Positions 21,801-32,534 of a stretch of DNA of 64,000 nt are shown here, one piece after another (the first letter of the stretch is position 1; every line of letters begins with the position of its first letter). The notes under the pieces were generated by a model. The model made no database searches. It worked only from the letters and a program-made list of their open reading frames with translations, and was not told the origin of the DNA. A program made the position numbers and the translations under genes. The DNA is from Plantago major (lineage: Eukaryota > Streptophyta > Magnoliopsida > Lamiales > Plantaginaceae): contig CM048842.1 in assembly GCA_026545765.1 (NCBI GenBank), positions 17,386,667 through 17,450,666 of the forward strand, read 5' to 3'.

Positions 21801-24342
21801 CCATGCAATGTTCCGTGCATCAATAAAGATTCGACCTTATTGCATAAGGATTTCTCCAAAGAAGTGGCGCATAGTTTGATACATGCCTTTGAACAGGCAG
21901 ATGGTCAGACAAGATTACAGATGGCATTCAAGCCAGTCCTGCCCCGGACTCTGCAATTTATACCTTCTGAACAAGAAGAAGTTAATGGGCAGAAGATCAC
22001 TATCCCGGAGGTGATCAATCTTGTATCTGAAGATGATGAGGAGGAAGAAATGAATGAAAATTACTTTGGTGAACCTCCCACTGACCATCACCAAAAGGAT
22101 GATAATGACAAAAAGGATGATGATGATGATGATGCCCCTGCACCAGGGACCGGAGGAATTTCACAAAGAAACAATGCCTCAGCTGCTGAAAAGCAAACTG
22201 AGAAGACTTCACAGAAATCTCCGTCTTCATCACCTCAGAAATCTACTCATCCATCTTCCCAACACGCAGTTACTACTGGACAAGTAGTTGAGCTTTCTGA
22301 AGAAACCGATCAGAAAATATTAAACACTCAAACCAGATCTGCTCAACTCATACAACTGTTGGAAGAAGAACAACAGCTCCATCTTCAACTGGAAGATCAA
22401 ATAGCTAAATCCAGAGACAAGCTTAATCAACTACAAGATCAATACATACAAGAAATGATTGCTTACTCTGAGGTTAAAGAGCTACGGGATGCTGTGCATG
22501 ATATCACCAAAGAACTCGATACTGAAGAAGTATCTGAAGTCAAGCACGATGCTAAGGCTGCATCATCTTCAAAAGAAGTACCATCCTCCTCCCAGAAAGG
22601 AAAGAAACTAATCTCTGAGATGGTTGCTGGACTCGATACAATCGATGAAAATGTCCAAGAGGATGAAGATCACTGGGCTGATTACTCGGATGATGAAGAA
22701 GACAAGACTTTGGCGAGAACACGCAATGAACATTTAGCGGTTTCTCACTTGAAAAGGAAGTGATTGCTCCTACAATATTCAATAAGCGCAAACTTCCACT
22801 CCCATGAATACATGAACATGTGTCATAATCTTGACAACTTAAAAAGGAGATGTCTTCACGAACAAGGAAGTAATTGCCTCGTCCCTACGAAATGAGGAAG
22901 TTCAGAGCTCATCACTCGAGAACCACTAGCATAGTAATTGCTCGGAAAGACACAGGAATGATAAGGGACGATGATCGTCTTTAGTGAAAAAGCTTTCAAG
23001 AGGCAAGTTACATCTTTGGAAAAGCAGATGCCATCCTAGGCCCATTAAGAGCTCACCGATAAGGACAATGGACTTATCAAGCAAAATCAGAGCTCAAGCG
23101 AACTTCGAAGTTGGTCCTTGCCTATAATTATTTACAAGGGCACTTCAACTCTCTCTCGATTCCTTTATGAGATTGAGTCAGACAATGACTAAGGGGAAAG
23201 AATGTACAAATCTGGACCTCAAAGTCGGGGAATGGGAAGAAGGAGAAGCGAACAAAAGAGATCTGGGTGATGCGGCTCGGAAAGAAGAAGAAAAACTTCC
23301 GGCCACCACTCGTAATCAATGAACCCTCCTCAAGCTTTGCAAATAGTAGGCGCTTCCGAAACTCTTGAAGGAACCAAAATGATAACAAGGGCCATGTACG
23401 AAACCTCAAGGAATACCAAGGCTCAAGGAGAAGACAAGTTAAAGGATTGATGAATCTTCAAGAAGAAGAACAAGGTCAAATCAAGTCACAGGCAATGAAG
23501 AAGGCATAAAACTCTCAAGATCTAATCTTGATGATGGTGAGAAGCGATGAAGATCACGAAAAAGGAAAATTGAAAGCCTAATGGAGCCCATAGTCGAAAG
23601 CCCTAGCGACTAAAACACCCTCTGGAAATACCAAGTCTATCCGGTGGTGGTTCTTCAAAAACCCCAAAGAGAATTCAAGACGAGAAGGAGCAGAGAGAGG
23701 TGAGCAAAGACAAAGTCAACTTCCACTCGGGCGGAAGAAGCCAAAATAGAGTATGTGAAGTATGACAATGATTCCTCATCTCTGGTGCATCAATCAGAAA
23801 AATGGCTATTGGATTCTGGAACTTAAGTATCTATTGGTAAATTCAAGATTTCCAGAACCAATCCATAAACAACTTATGGCATGGAGAAAAGATAAGCCAA
23901 CCTTGATCAACACCAATCACATTAAAGCCTGGTTGGGTTTTGAAGTTGTCAAGAAGGCGAAGCCATGAGAAAGGACCTCTCGATGAATGTCCATATGGAA
24001 AGCCGGATGATGTGCAGAATTACGAATATCACAACGAGCACAAGAGCAAGACTCGCTGTAGAACCCTATGAATCGTTCTATCTAACTGAAGATCAATACA
24101 AAGGTGACGTCAGATATCTGAAGATTATCTACGAATACTTCAAGCTTTCAGATATCAGAATAGAGCATGCCTGGAAGTGGGGAAAGTATCTATGGGTCAA
24201 ACATTTTGTCAAGAAAAATCCTACCAAAACCTACAAAGAGGTCTGTGGATTTGCCAGAGACCCAGAGATGCTCGTCAGAACTCTTCTCTATGACTACTCT
24301 GATGACATCAAAAGGTTTGGAGATAGGAAATTTGCAGACTGA
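18809..24342 (+). pseudogene. Element B third ORF, six exons, plant-transposon-domain-like protein (broken)
   Basis: The start ATG 18809 (MASKNSS) aligns with the C start. Exon 1 (18809-20729) carries the conserved block LDVLEFYNNSR ... VQGKGILL ... LTTFCKLFEF and WMMMFLLN ... FNWGKYAFLKF, then a Lys-rich and acidic tail. Exons 2-5 are 20809-20915, 20992-21093, 21191-21322 and 21409-21525. Exon 6 runs from 21604 to the stop at 24342: conserved RKWQRLRCSDLSEI region, acidic DDE stretch, coiled coil, basic region, and a C-terminal domain with YWILELK, AVEPYESFYLTEDQY, DIRIEHAWKWGKYLWVKHF and a final GDRKFAD. Breaks are TGA at 18899-18901, frame changes near 19720 and 20190, a stop near 21777, and a dense cluster of small indels at 22760-23760. 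It sits in the 'env-like' position, but no envelope feature is visible. Confidence 0.78.
20730..21603 (+). other. Five introns of element B third ORF
   Basis: Proposed introns are 20730-20808 (79 nt), 20916-20991 (76), 21094-21190 (97, acceptor weak), 21323-21408 (86) and 21526-21603 (78). Donors are GTAGAT, GTAAAT, GTATAT, GTAAGT and GTAATC. Acceptors end TTACAG, TAACAG, AAGTAG, TCTCAG and TTTCAG. Exons 3, 4 and 5 are 102, 132 and 117 nt, all multiples of three and in phase 0. Positions match those in C. Exon 2 (107 nt) is out of phase. Confidence 0.78.
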
Positions 24343-24717
24343 TCTACAGATATACAGTTGAAGACTTGAAGAGATTGAAGACTTGAAGACTAGTTTATTA
24401 GGATGTTTACTTGGAGCTTGGTTACTCTTGTTGTCCTGATTTACTACGTAGTTTTTGTTGTATTTTTGCTGACTGAGCTTAACTGTATTATGTATTAAAG
24501 TTATCTGTAATCTTTATTTGTAACTTATCTGAAGAACTTACTCTCAGATAGTATTCTATAAAAGATAACTTGTCAGCAAAGATCACACCTTGTGATTTGG
24601 TTGATGTCTACTTTCTGCACTTAATTAAATAATTTCAAGATCTTAAGAAAAGATTAAGTGTTGGATTGTTCACTCATCCAGATTTGTAATAGGTAAGATA
24701 GTCATCGTTGACTGATC
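24343..24717 (+). other. Element B 3' untranslated spacer
   Basis: AT-rich sequence between the third ORF stop and the PPT, homologous to spacers in C, D and E. It contains TTGTCAGCAAAGATCACAC and, next to the PPT, GATAGTCATCGTTGACTGA, which is conserved in all four elements. Confidence 0.6.
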
Positions 24718-24732
24718 AAAAAGGGGGAAATT
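24718..24732 (+). promoter_or_regulatory. Element B polypurine tract
   Basis: AAAAAGGGGGAAATT directly abuts the 3' LTR at 24733. It primes plus-strand synthesis. Confidence 0.92.
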
Positions 24733-26422
24733 TGTTGGGAAATTTGTTGGGAAATTTCTTGAGAAGTTTGTTAGGAAATTTGTTAGATATTTTGTTAGAA
24801 ATATCTGTTTAGATTTTGATCAGCAACATGATGACTTATCTTAGTCTCAGAAAGGTGATTAGTACTCTTGGTTCACTTGAACATTGTAAAAGAGGAAACT
24901 CACTAAGTATGATAGTCTAGCTAATCTTGTATAGGATGTTAGGTCTCAAAATGTAATTTTTATTTTATGAAGAGAAGACCAAGAAGAAGACATCCAGCGA
25001 ACAAGCTCAACGACATTGAAGACTTGAAGAAAGCTAGAAGATTCTGGCTGTTGTTCAGATACCTTAGCGGATATCTTGAAGACACGAGCAGTTTTAAAGC
25101 GGTATGTCACAAGAGATATCTGAGAAATAAAAGTCCTATCTGAAAACAAGGAAAGTGTCCACAGATATCTATTCTCAGATACCTTGAACATTAACCACAT
25201 TTCTGAAAAAGAATTATATATTGCAAACAAAGTTGTTTCAATAAATAAGTGGTATCTGGAGATTGAAGATAAGGACGTGCAAAGAATCATATAACACTAG
25301 TCTCTGATACAAAGCATAGTTCCGTTGACACTACAGGACAAAAAGTATAGTACAATGCATTTAATGCACGGACAGAGATGTCTGAATAAAAGCAACGGCT
25401 TCAAGAAGAAGACAAACACCTTTCTGATTTATACACAGATATCAATAGTTTAAATTTGAGCCTAACGGATACTATTCAAACGGCACTCAAATTCATCTAT
25501 AAATATCAACACTTAGACTGCTTGAGAAGATACCTTAGACACACCTTGAACTGCATAAAAACGCTGAACATCTTACTCTCTCAAAGCAACTTACTTACTC
25601 ACAAAGCTTTCTGTTGCGACCAAAGCATTTGATCTTGAGTAACACTGAAGTTCTAAGTGTCCTGATCCTAAACAAGCATAGCTATCTGTGAAAGAGTTGA
25701 AACGAAAGATCAAGTATCTGAGATTCATTCTCTTGAACATTTAACTAAGACTTGGGTCAGTAAAAAGAACAAGATACCATACATTGAAAAGTGTATTAAG
25801 TATACTTGATTCACAGAGCTATCTGAATAACTGAATAAGTTATTAAAGAAGCTCGTCGGACAACTCAAACCAAAACCAACACCATAACTGGTGTGGTGTA
25901 CAGGAAGTACTTAGATTGAATAATCAGGGAATAACTCCAAGGTTACCGGAGTATAGGAAGTACTTGATTTGGGAAACTAAGGAATAACTCCAAGGTTTAT
26001 TGAGTATAGGAAGTACTTAGCTTGGGAAGCTAGGGAATAACTCAAAGGTTTCTGAGTACAGGAAGTACTTGGTTGTGAAAGCCGGGGAACAACTCAGGGG
26101 GAACATTTGGTTGGGAACCAATTGTTAAGAATCTTAGAATAGGTTTATTGTAAGGTGAACTCAATTACATTCTAGTGAATTCTAGGTCTCTGATAGACCG
26201 AAGTGGATTAGTTGGAGGATTACGCCACCTCCAAATACCACTATACTTGCTGTGTTATTTACCTTTCTGTATTTACATTTCAGCAACACACACACATTCT
26301 TTAACTGTTTCTGCACTTATCTTTATTAAGTCTTCTGCGCTCTGATTCTAAGTATCAGATATCTGAGAAATAGTTTTTATCGACAAAAGTTTTAAAAGAC
26401 TGTTCACCCCCCCCCCCCAACA
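24733..26422 (+). mobile_element. Element B 3' LTR
   Basis: A 1690-bp LTR starting TGTTGGGAAATT. It ends with a C-run directly followed by AACA, so it lacks the TCTAGTCTTTTAC... stretch present at the end of the 5' LTR. The TATA box is at 25498-25505. Many differences from the 5' copy fall at CAG or CTG (for example AGCAGAAC at 10531 against AGCGAAC at 24996, and ATATCGAG at 10645 against ATATCTGAG here). Confidence 0.92.
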
Positions 26423-26427
26423 GTGTT
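26423..26427. other. Target-site duplication of element B (right copy)
   Basis: GTGTT, identical to 10252-10256. Confidence 0.9.
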
Positions 26428-26543
26428 GCTACTCAGAAACCTTTGCATCACTTCTTATCAAGTTGGCTTTCTGAGAACATGTTCTCAGAGGCCTACGTCT
26501 TTTCTACCTCACTTACTCAGACTTTAGAGATTCAGGACATTTT

Positions 26544-27427
26544 TTAGTCCTTAGGCATCTCCATTAATCCAAGATTATGTCTTAAGGTCAAGAACCGGCT
26601 TTCTTGTAGGGGCTTGGTGAAGATATCTGCAAGTTGGTCTTCTGTGCCAATCTTGAGTATCTCTATATTGCCTTTCTCAACATGGTCTCTGATGAAGTGG
26701 TGTCTAACATCAATGTGCTTTGTTCTGGCATGGAACTTGGGGTTCTGTGTGATTGCGATAGCACTTGTGTTATCACATAAAATGGGAGTTTTCTCTTCAT
26801 TGAGTCCATAGTCTCTGAGTTGTTGTTGAATCCACAGAATTTGTGTTGCACAACAACCAAAGACAATATATTCACCTCTGTGGTAGAAGTTGCAATTGAG
26901 TTTTGCTTTTTTGCTAAACCATGAGATAAGTCTAGTTCGAAACCCAAGTTCACGAGGTGCTTTTCCTATCAAGCATTGATCCAAAGATAATCGACATCGA
27001 GTAACCACCAAACTCAATCCACTTTCTTTAGGATGCCACGGACTACATCTACTGTACCTTTCACATACCTTAATATTTTCATAGCAATGTTGTAGTGTGA
27101 TTGCATTGGATTTGTTTGAAATCTAGCACACACACCAACTGCATATTGAATATCAGGTCTGCTTGCAGTAAGGTAAAGTAGTGAACCTATCAATTTCCTG
27201 TACTTGTGTTCATCAACACTCTTATCTGATTCAGTATAGGTCATCTTGGTTCCTATGCTCATAGGTATCTTAGCATTCTGTTCAGAAGGCTTAAGATTGA
27301 ACTTTGTGAGCATGTCTGTTGCATACTTTGTCTGACTAATGAATATTCCATCATTGAGTTGCTTGACTTGCAATCCTAGGAAATAGTTCAATTCTCCCAT
27401 CATGCTCATCTCAAACTTACTTTTCAT
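26544..27427 (-). pseudogene. pol: Element C pol: reverse transcriptase end and RNase H
   Basis: Minus-strand frames at 27427-27014 and 27017-26544 carry MSMMGELNYFLGLQV, YRKLIGSLLYLTASRPDI and the RNase H C-terminus (HIDVRHHFIRDHVEKGN, DQLADIFTKPLQESRF). The frame changes near 27014 and again, by a one-base loss, at the TSTTEAEY-type active site (about 26885). Pol ends at 26544, about 120 nt before B's insertion point. Confidence 0.88.
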
Positions 27428-29341
27428 GAGATTTGCAAAGTCATCACAAAGTTGCTTGTCCTTAGATCCAAATATAATGTCATCAACATATACTTGAACT
27501 AAGATAGTTTCCCATCATGATTTAAAGTAAATAAAGTTTTATCAACTTCACCTTTCTTGAAACCACTTTCCAGAAGGTGTTTGCCAAAGTGTCATACCAT
27601 GCTCTTGGAGCCTGTTTCAGTCCATATAGAGCTGTCTGTAGCTTATAGACCATTCTACTTTCTAAGGAAACTTCAAAGCCAGGTGGTTGTTCAACATAGA
27701 CTTCCTCAGCAAGTTCACCATTCAAGAATGCACTCTTGACATCCATCTGATAAACTTTAAAGTCTTTATGAGTCAAAGGCGGAAAGAGTCTTATTGCATC
27801 AATCGCAACCGGTGCATATGACTCATCAAAATCTAAACCTTGATGCAGGTGAATCCCTTGGCAACCAACCTTGCTTTGTTTCTGGTTATTTCACCAGATT
27901 CATTCATCTTGTTTCTGAAAACTCACTTAGTTCCAATCACAGATATTCCTTCTACAAATGGAACTAGTTTCCAGACTTTGTTTCTCTCAAACTGATCCAA
28001 CTCTTCTTGCATTGCAGAGATCCAGTCTTGGTCTCTTAATGCTTCTTCTACAGTTTTAGGTTCAATGTTTGAGATGAAACATCCAAAGAGAGAGTTAGCA
28101 TTTTCAGCTATTGCTCTCCTAGTCCTAACACCTTGATTGATTGGTCCAATCACATCTTTTGCAGGATGATCCTTGATCCATCTCATTATGGGTTTAGGGC
28201 TATTAGGGTCAACATCTATGTGATCTGAATGTGAATCATTATGATTATGACTTGATACTTCTTCAGTATCTGTGACATCTTGCACCTCAGAGGGATGGTG
28301 AATGTCTGACACTTGCTCAGTGTGAGAGCTTTCTAGGACATGCCTGTCAGAGAGGACATTTCCAGAGTTAGCTCTCTGATGAACATCTTCAGTTTCCATT
28401 TCTGGAATTCTCATAGGAAATTCTTCATCATGTCTGAGAATCATCTGGTTGTTACTAGGCATTTCATGTTTTTCTTCGTCAGAGTCATCCTCCCTTTCCA
28501 CAATGATGTTTTTCCTTTCTGAGGGTTCTTCTTCAGAATCCTTTATCATTAGTTCCTTGAACCTTTCTGAGAGTTCATCAGCAAGGGGTGTTTTCTCCCT
28601 TCCTTCATAGAATACAACATGAACTGATTCGTCAATCTTCTTTGTTCTTTTATTGTAAACTCTGTATGCTTTGCTATTCATAGAATAACCAAGAAACAAA
28701 CCTTCATCTGCCTTTGGTTGAAATGTTCTTAGATACTCTTTTCCATTGTTAAGAACAACACATCTACAACCAAACACTTTCAGATGTTTGATATTAGGGG
28801 GTCTACCAACCAAGAGTTCATATGGGGTCTTGTCATGGTGTTTGTTTATCAAACATCTGTTCTGACTGTAGCATGCTGTGTTTACAGCCTCAACCCAATA
28901 AACTTCACTTATTTCAGTGTGAGCTAGCATTGTCCTTGCTGCTTCTTTAAGGGTTCTATTTTTCCTTTCTGCAACACCATTTTGTTGTGGTGTTCTCACA
29001 GAGGAAAGTTGGTGTTGTATACCTTTGCTGGTACAAAAATCCTTTATGTACTGGTTGACAAACTCAGTACCATGGTCTGTTCTGATTGCAGATACTTTGT
29101 CATTTTTCATGACTTCAAGCTTATTCAGCAAATTTGTTATCTCCAACCTAGCATCAGATTTGTGCTTCAGAAAGACAACCCAAGTGAATCTTGAGAAGTC
29201 ATCTACAACAACCAGACCATACTTCTTTCCTGCATAACTAGTTACGGATGATTCAAAAAGATCCATATGTAATAGTTGCAGTGGTGTATCACTAGAGTGT
29301 CTGGTTTTGGTCTTGAAAGAGATCTTGGATTGTTTCCCCAT
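27428..29341 (-). pseudogene. pol: Element C pol: integrase core and reverse transcriptase palm
   Basis: The frame 29341-27923 (472 codons) carries the integrase core with an intact-looking triad ([30 protein letters not shown]), an acidic linker and the RT start. A TGA at 27923-27925 replaces a Trp codon seen in B (GTKWVF). RT continues with frameshifts near 27850 and 27530 ([20 protein letters not shown]), and the YVDD box is readable near 27480-27500. C's integrase is better preserved than B's although C must be older. Confidence 0.9.
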
Positions 29342-29882
29342 CTAACAGGCAGAACAGATACCATCCTTTCTGAAAGATGTTTCGGGAAGACCAACCACTA
29401 ACTCTTTCTTGGCAAGTTTGTTCAGAGTTTTGAAATTCAAGTGACTCATTCTTTTGTGCCATAACCAGTGCTCTTCTGTGTGACCTGATTGACTCACCAT
29501 GAGACATTCTTCAATTGTGGCAGATGCCCAATCGGCAACATAAAGACTACCTTTCCGCCGAGCAACCAAGACTGTCTACTTTGACTCATGCTATAAGTTT
29601 GCAATACTTTGCTTTGAATTTCACAGTGAATCCCTTGTCTGCAAACTGGCTCATGCTAAATAGATTATATTTCAAACCTTTAACATGTATTACGTCAATG
29701 ATTGTTAATAATTTGACGTTGCCAGATCCCAGAGAGGGATTTAATTCTCCTGCAGCAAATCTGATGTCTGGTCCAGTGTCGCAAGCTTTGTAGTTGACCA
29801 GATTTGCTTTGTCTCCTGTCATGTGCTTTCCGCATCCACTATCAAATAGCCATTGAGCCTCAGTCCAAGAGGCGTTCTGCAC
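29342..29882 (-). pseudogene. pol: Element C pol: protease and GAG-pre-integrase
   Basis: The frame 29882-29586 has the protease motif [13 protein letters not shown]. After a stop and frame change near 29580, frame 29569-29342 carries [18 protein letters not shown] and CSAC. It ends in a TAG that replaces CAG of B (ACQMGK). The frame starts right at the intron-like acceptor TTTTGTGCAG. Confidence 0.88.
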
Positions 29883-29911
29883 AAAACAGGAAACAGGAGT
29901 TAGGTTCTTAC
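29877..29911 (-). other. 35-nt intron-like segment between gag and pol of element C
   Basis: The minus strand reads GAG|GTAAGAACC...TTTTGTGCAG|AACGCC, with a consensus donor, pyrimidine tract and acceptor, but only 35 nt long. The gag frame hits TAA inside it (29902-29900). Removing exactly these bases joins gag to the protease frame without a stop. The length is below that of usual plant introns, so true splicing may use another donor, or frameshifting may be the real mechanism. Confidence 0.5.
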
Positions 29912-32438
29912 CTCAAAGATGGAACCACTTAGACTAAACATTCTTCCAGTAGGAATCCACATTTTAGTGAATTTCTTGGAAGTTTGTTTTTGTCTAACTT
30001 GATCAGAAGGAGATGCAATAAAATCAGTAATTTTGATCTCAATCTTCCTTCTTGGGGTGTTTCTAGGTGTTCCCTTTGATGCTTTCTGGACCCTGGGTTT
30101 CTGGGGTTGCTTTTCAGCAAACTTAGCCTTTCTGGCTAGGTTCCTTCTAGCTCTGGCATTCAGTTTTTCAGTGGCTTGAGATTTCTTCCACTTCTGTCTA
30201 TTGCTACATGCAATATCAGCCTTCCGCCATTGTTCTTGTCCTTCCTTATATTGTTGCAGAAGGACCTTTCCAATAGCACAATAGCCAATGCCATTTCGAA
30301 CACCTTTGGCTTTCTGAATGTGCTCTTCAGAAGCCTTACTAGTTTCTGCACCATCTTTATTTTCATAAAATGGTACAGTAGAGAATTTGCCTATTCCAGC
30401 AATTCTTCCCTTCCTAGTAATGCAACAATGTGGATGGTTGCATATCTGAGGGTTGTGTTTCTTTTCAGAAACCTTATCCACATGTTTCTTGTGAACTTGT
30501 TGTTCTTTCAAAGGCTGGGTTACAAGTCCTTTTCCTTTGTCAACTACCCTAGCTTTCTGACCAATGCTATAGGTGGTTGAAGAATCATTCTGTTGACTTT
30601 TTACAAAGGTCAACCTTTCATCACTCTTCTTCAGAGGAGATGAATTACTTGATTGTTCATCAAGTCCAAGTCCACCTTTCTCAGAGGGATCTCTCAGATA
30701 GGATTGAACGTCAGTGAGAGTGTCACTAGCCTTTGCATAAGATTGGAAGGATAGCTCTTTCTTTCTGAGTTCTTCATTCTCAGAAAGCAGCTTCATCATT
30801 TTCTTATTAAGTTAATCCAAGGCTAGTTTGTGAGAATTTTCATTCTCAGATATCTGAGCTTTCAGAAAGGCTATTTCAGCGTTCTTGTTCTCAGATACTC
30901 TGGTTAGCTCAGAAACCTCTTTTTCAAGAGTTTCTTTGCTTTCCTCTAGAATTTTGGTTTTGGATTGTGCTTCTAGAAATTCTTTCTCATAACGATCCAA
31001 TTCACTCTTGACCAACTCCAGATCCTCAATTCCATCATCACTCTCATAGTACAGAAATTGTGAATTGTTAGTTACCTCATCAGCCATAAGACATATTTCA
31101 ATGTTGGAGATGTCTGGACCAGCAATCTCAGCAACTCCACACATTTCATTCTTCTTAAGGCCGAAGTCGATTACATCGTGGGTGATTCCACACAATTTTG
31201 GTGATGGTAGGTTTAAGTCATCTGAATCTCCATCTTCAGAATCTGTCTCAATGTCTAGAGAATCAAGTTGAATTTGAATCTTCTTCCTTTCTTCAGTCAG
31301 TAAGGCCCTTTGATTTCTCTTGAAATTTCTTTTGTCCTTCTTTTAACCTGTCTTGAGCTTGTTTAAAGCAGGACAATCTCTCTTGAAGTGACCAGGCTTT
31401 TGACAATAGAAGCAGATATCATTTCCTATTTCTGCAGCTTCAGTACTAACACCTTTCTGAATGGGGGTGTTCAGAGAGTTGTTCATTTGTATGTTCTTGT
31501 ACTGATGATAGTTTGGGCGAAAATGCTTTTTCAGCTTTTCTTTAGCTTTTCTTCTCTCAATCTCTTGACTCACAAATTTCTTCATGGGTCTTACTGCAAG
31601 AGCATTTTCTTCAGATGCATCTTTGGTATCCTTCTTTTCAGAAGTACCTTGAGAAACTAGAGCAACACTTTGCAACTTTTCAAATTGCTTGTTCTCTCTG
31701 AGTTGTCTCATAGTCTACAGTAGCAAGATGAGAGAAGAGCTCTACTGGAGTGACATTTGGCATCCCTTGGTTGAAATAAAAGAACTTAGTGTGCTCCCAG
31801 TTGTGATTGAGACTTCTAACAATAGTCATAATCTTTTCTGGCTGGGAGTATCTGTTGCTTTCACCAAGTGCAGCCATATCACTCATAAGAGTAGTAAAGC
31901 TGAAATCAAGTTCTTCCAGAGTTTCAGTGGGACCTTGTTTGAAGTTTTGGAACTTCAATTTAAGAACTTCGAACTTGTTTTCCTTGGTTTTCTCAGTTCC
32001 GACACATATTTCTTCAATCAATTGCCAGGCAACTTTCGCCATTTTAGCACCCCACAGTTTACACTGTATGTGCTCAGGTGTCGATCTGATGATGATATTA
32101 CGAGCTTGACCATCCAATCTGTGTCTCTTGGCATCTTCAGATGTCCAGAGCTCTCTTGGCTTATCTTCATACATAATGCTTCCACGAGCAACACGACCAC
32201 TATCACTAGCAGCCGCATCCTTGCTTCCATCTTCCTTGTCTGAGGCTTTTCTTCCATCAGAAACCTCAGTAACTTGTTTGAGTTGTCTGATTTTGATAGG
32301 CCCTTCATTGATGACATAGATCATCTCGTCACTAATGGCCTCCAGATGGAGCATCATGTTGTTTTTCCATTTCTCGTAGTTTTCTGGCTTCAGAACGGGT
32401 GCATCAATCAGAGACATACATGCACACTTAACACACAA
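29900..32438 (-). pseudogene. gag: Element C gag with CCHC knuckle and coiled-coil extension (broken)
   Basis: The likely start is ATG at about 32417 (MSLIDAP). Frame 32438-31680 is the Ty1/copia Gag core, with one frameshift near 31700. From there frame 31711-31343, 31195-30812 and 30799-29900 is one frame interrupted by TAA at 31343-31345 and a stop at 30812-30814. The knuckle CFYCQKPGHFKRDC is near 31400. The extension has a heptad coiled coil (ESKETLEKEVSELTRVSEN) and the same basic tail as B (ARARRNLARKAKFAEKQ). This copy shows that core and extension are one long Gag of about 840 residues. Confidence 0.9.
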
Positions 32439-32520
32439 ATTATATAGTCTTCAGAAAGGGACAAAGTTCCTTCACCTATCTGAGGATCTAAGTTCAGTGC
32501 AGAAGGCTTGTGAACCTCCT

Positions 32521-32532
32521 GCTCTGATACCA
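32521..32532 (-). promoter_or_regulatory. Element C primer-binding site (initiator tRNA-Met)
   Basis: The minus strand reads TGGTATCAGAGC, two bases inside the 5' LTR end at 32535. Confidence 0.95.
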
Positions 32533-32534
32533 CT

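Larger units (their letters stand above)
10257..26422 (+). mobile_element. Element B: complete Sirevirus-like Ty1/copia element
   Basis: Order: 5' LTR (10257-11973), PBS, gag, gag extension, pol, repeat-rich spacer, intron-containing third ORF, PPT, 3' LTR (24733-26422). Its 5-bp TSD is GTGTT. At 16.2 kb it is large, as Sireviruses are. It sits inside element C and so is the youngest of the three nested layers. Element E at the right end belongs to the same subfamily. All reading frames are broken, so this copy looks non-autonomous, unless some breaks are sequence errors. Confidence 0.93.

Noticed and set aside
18809-24342. Retroviral-type envelope glycoprotein
   Set aside because: Position alone suggests 'env-like'; I see no signal peptide, glycoprotein cysteine pattern or membrane anchor.
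31689-32243. Plus-strand ORF of 184 codons
   Set aside because: It is antisense to the conserved gag core of element C.
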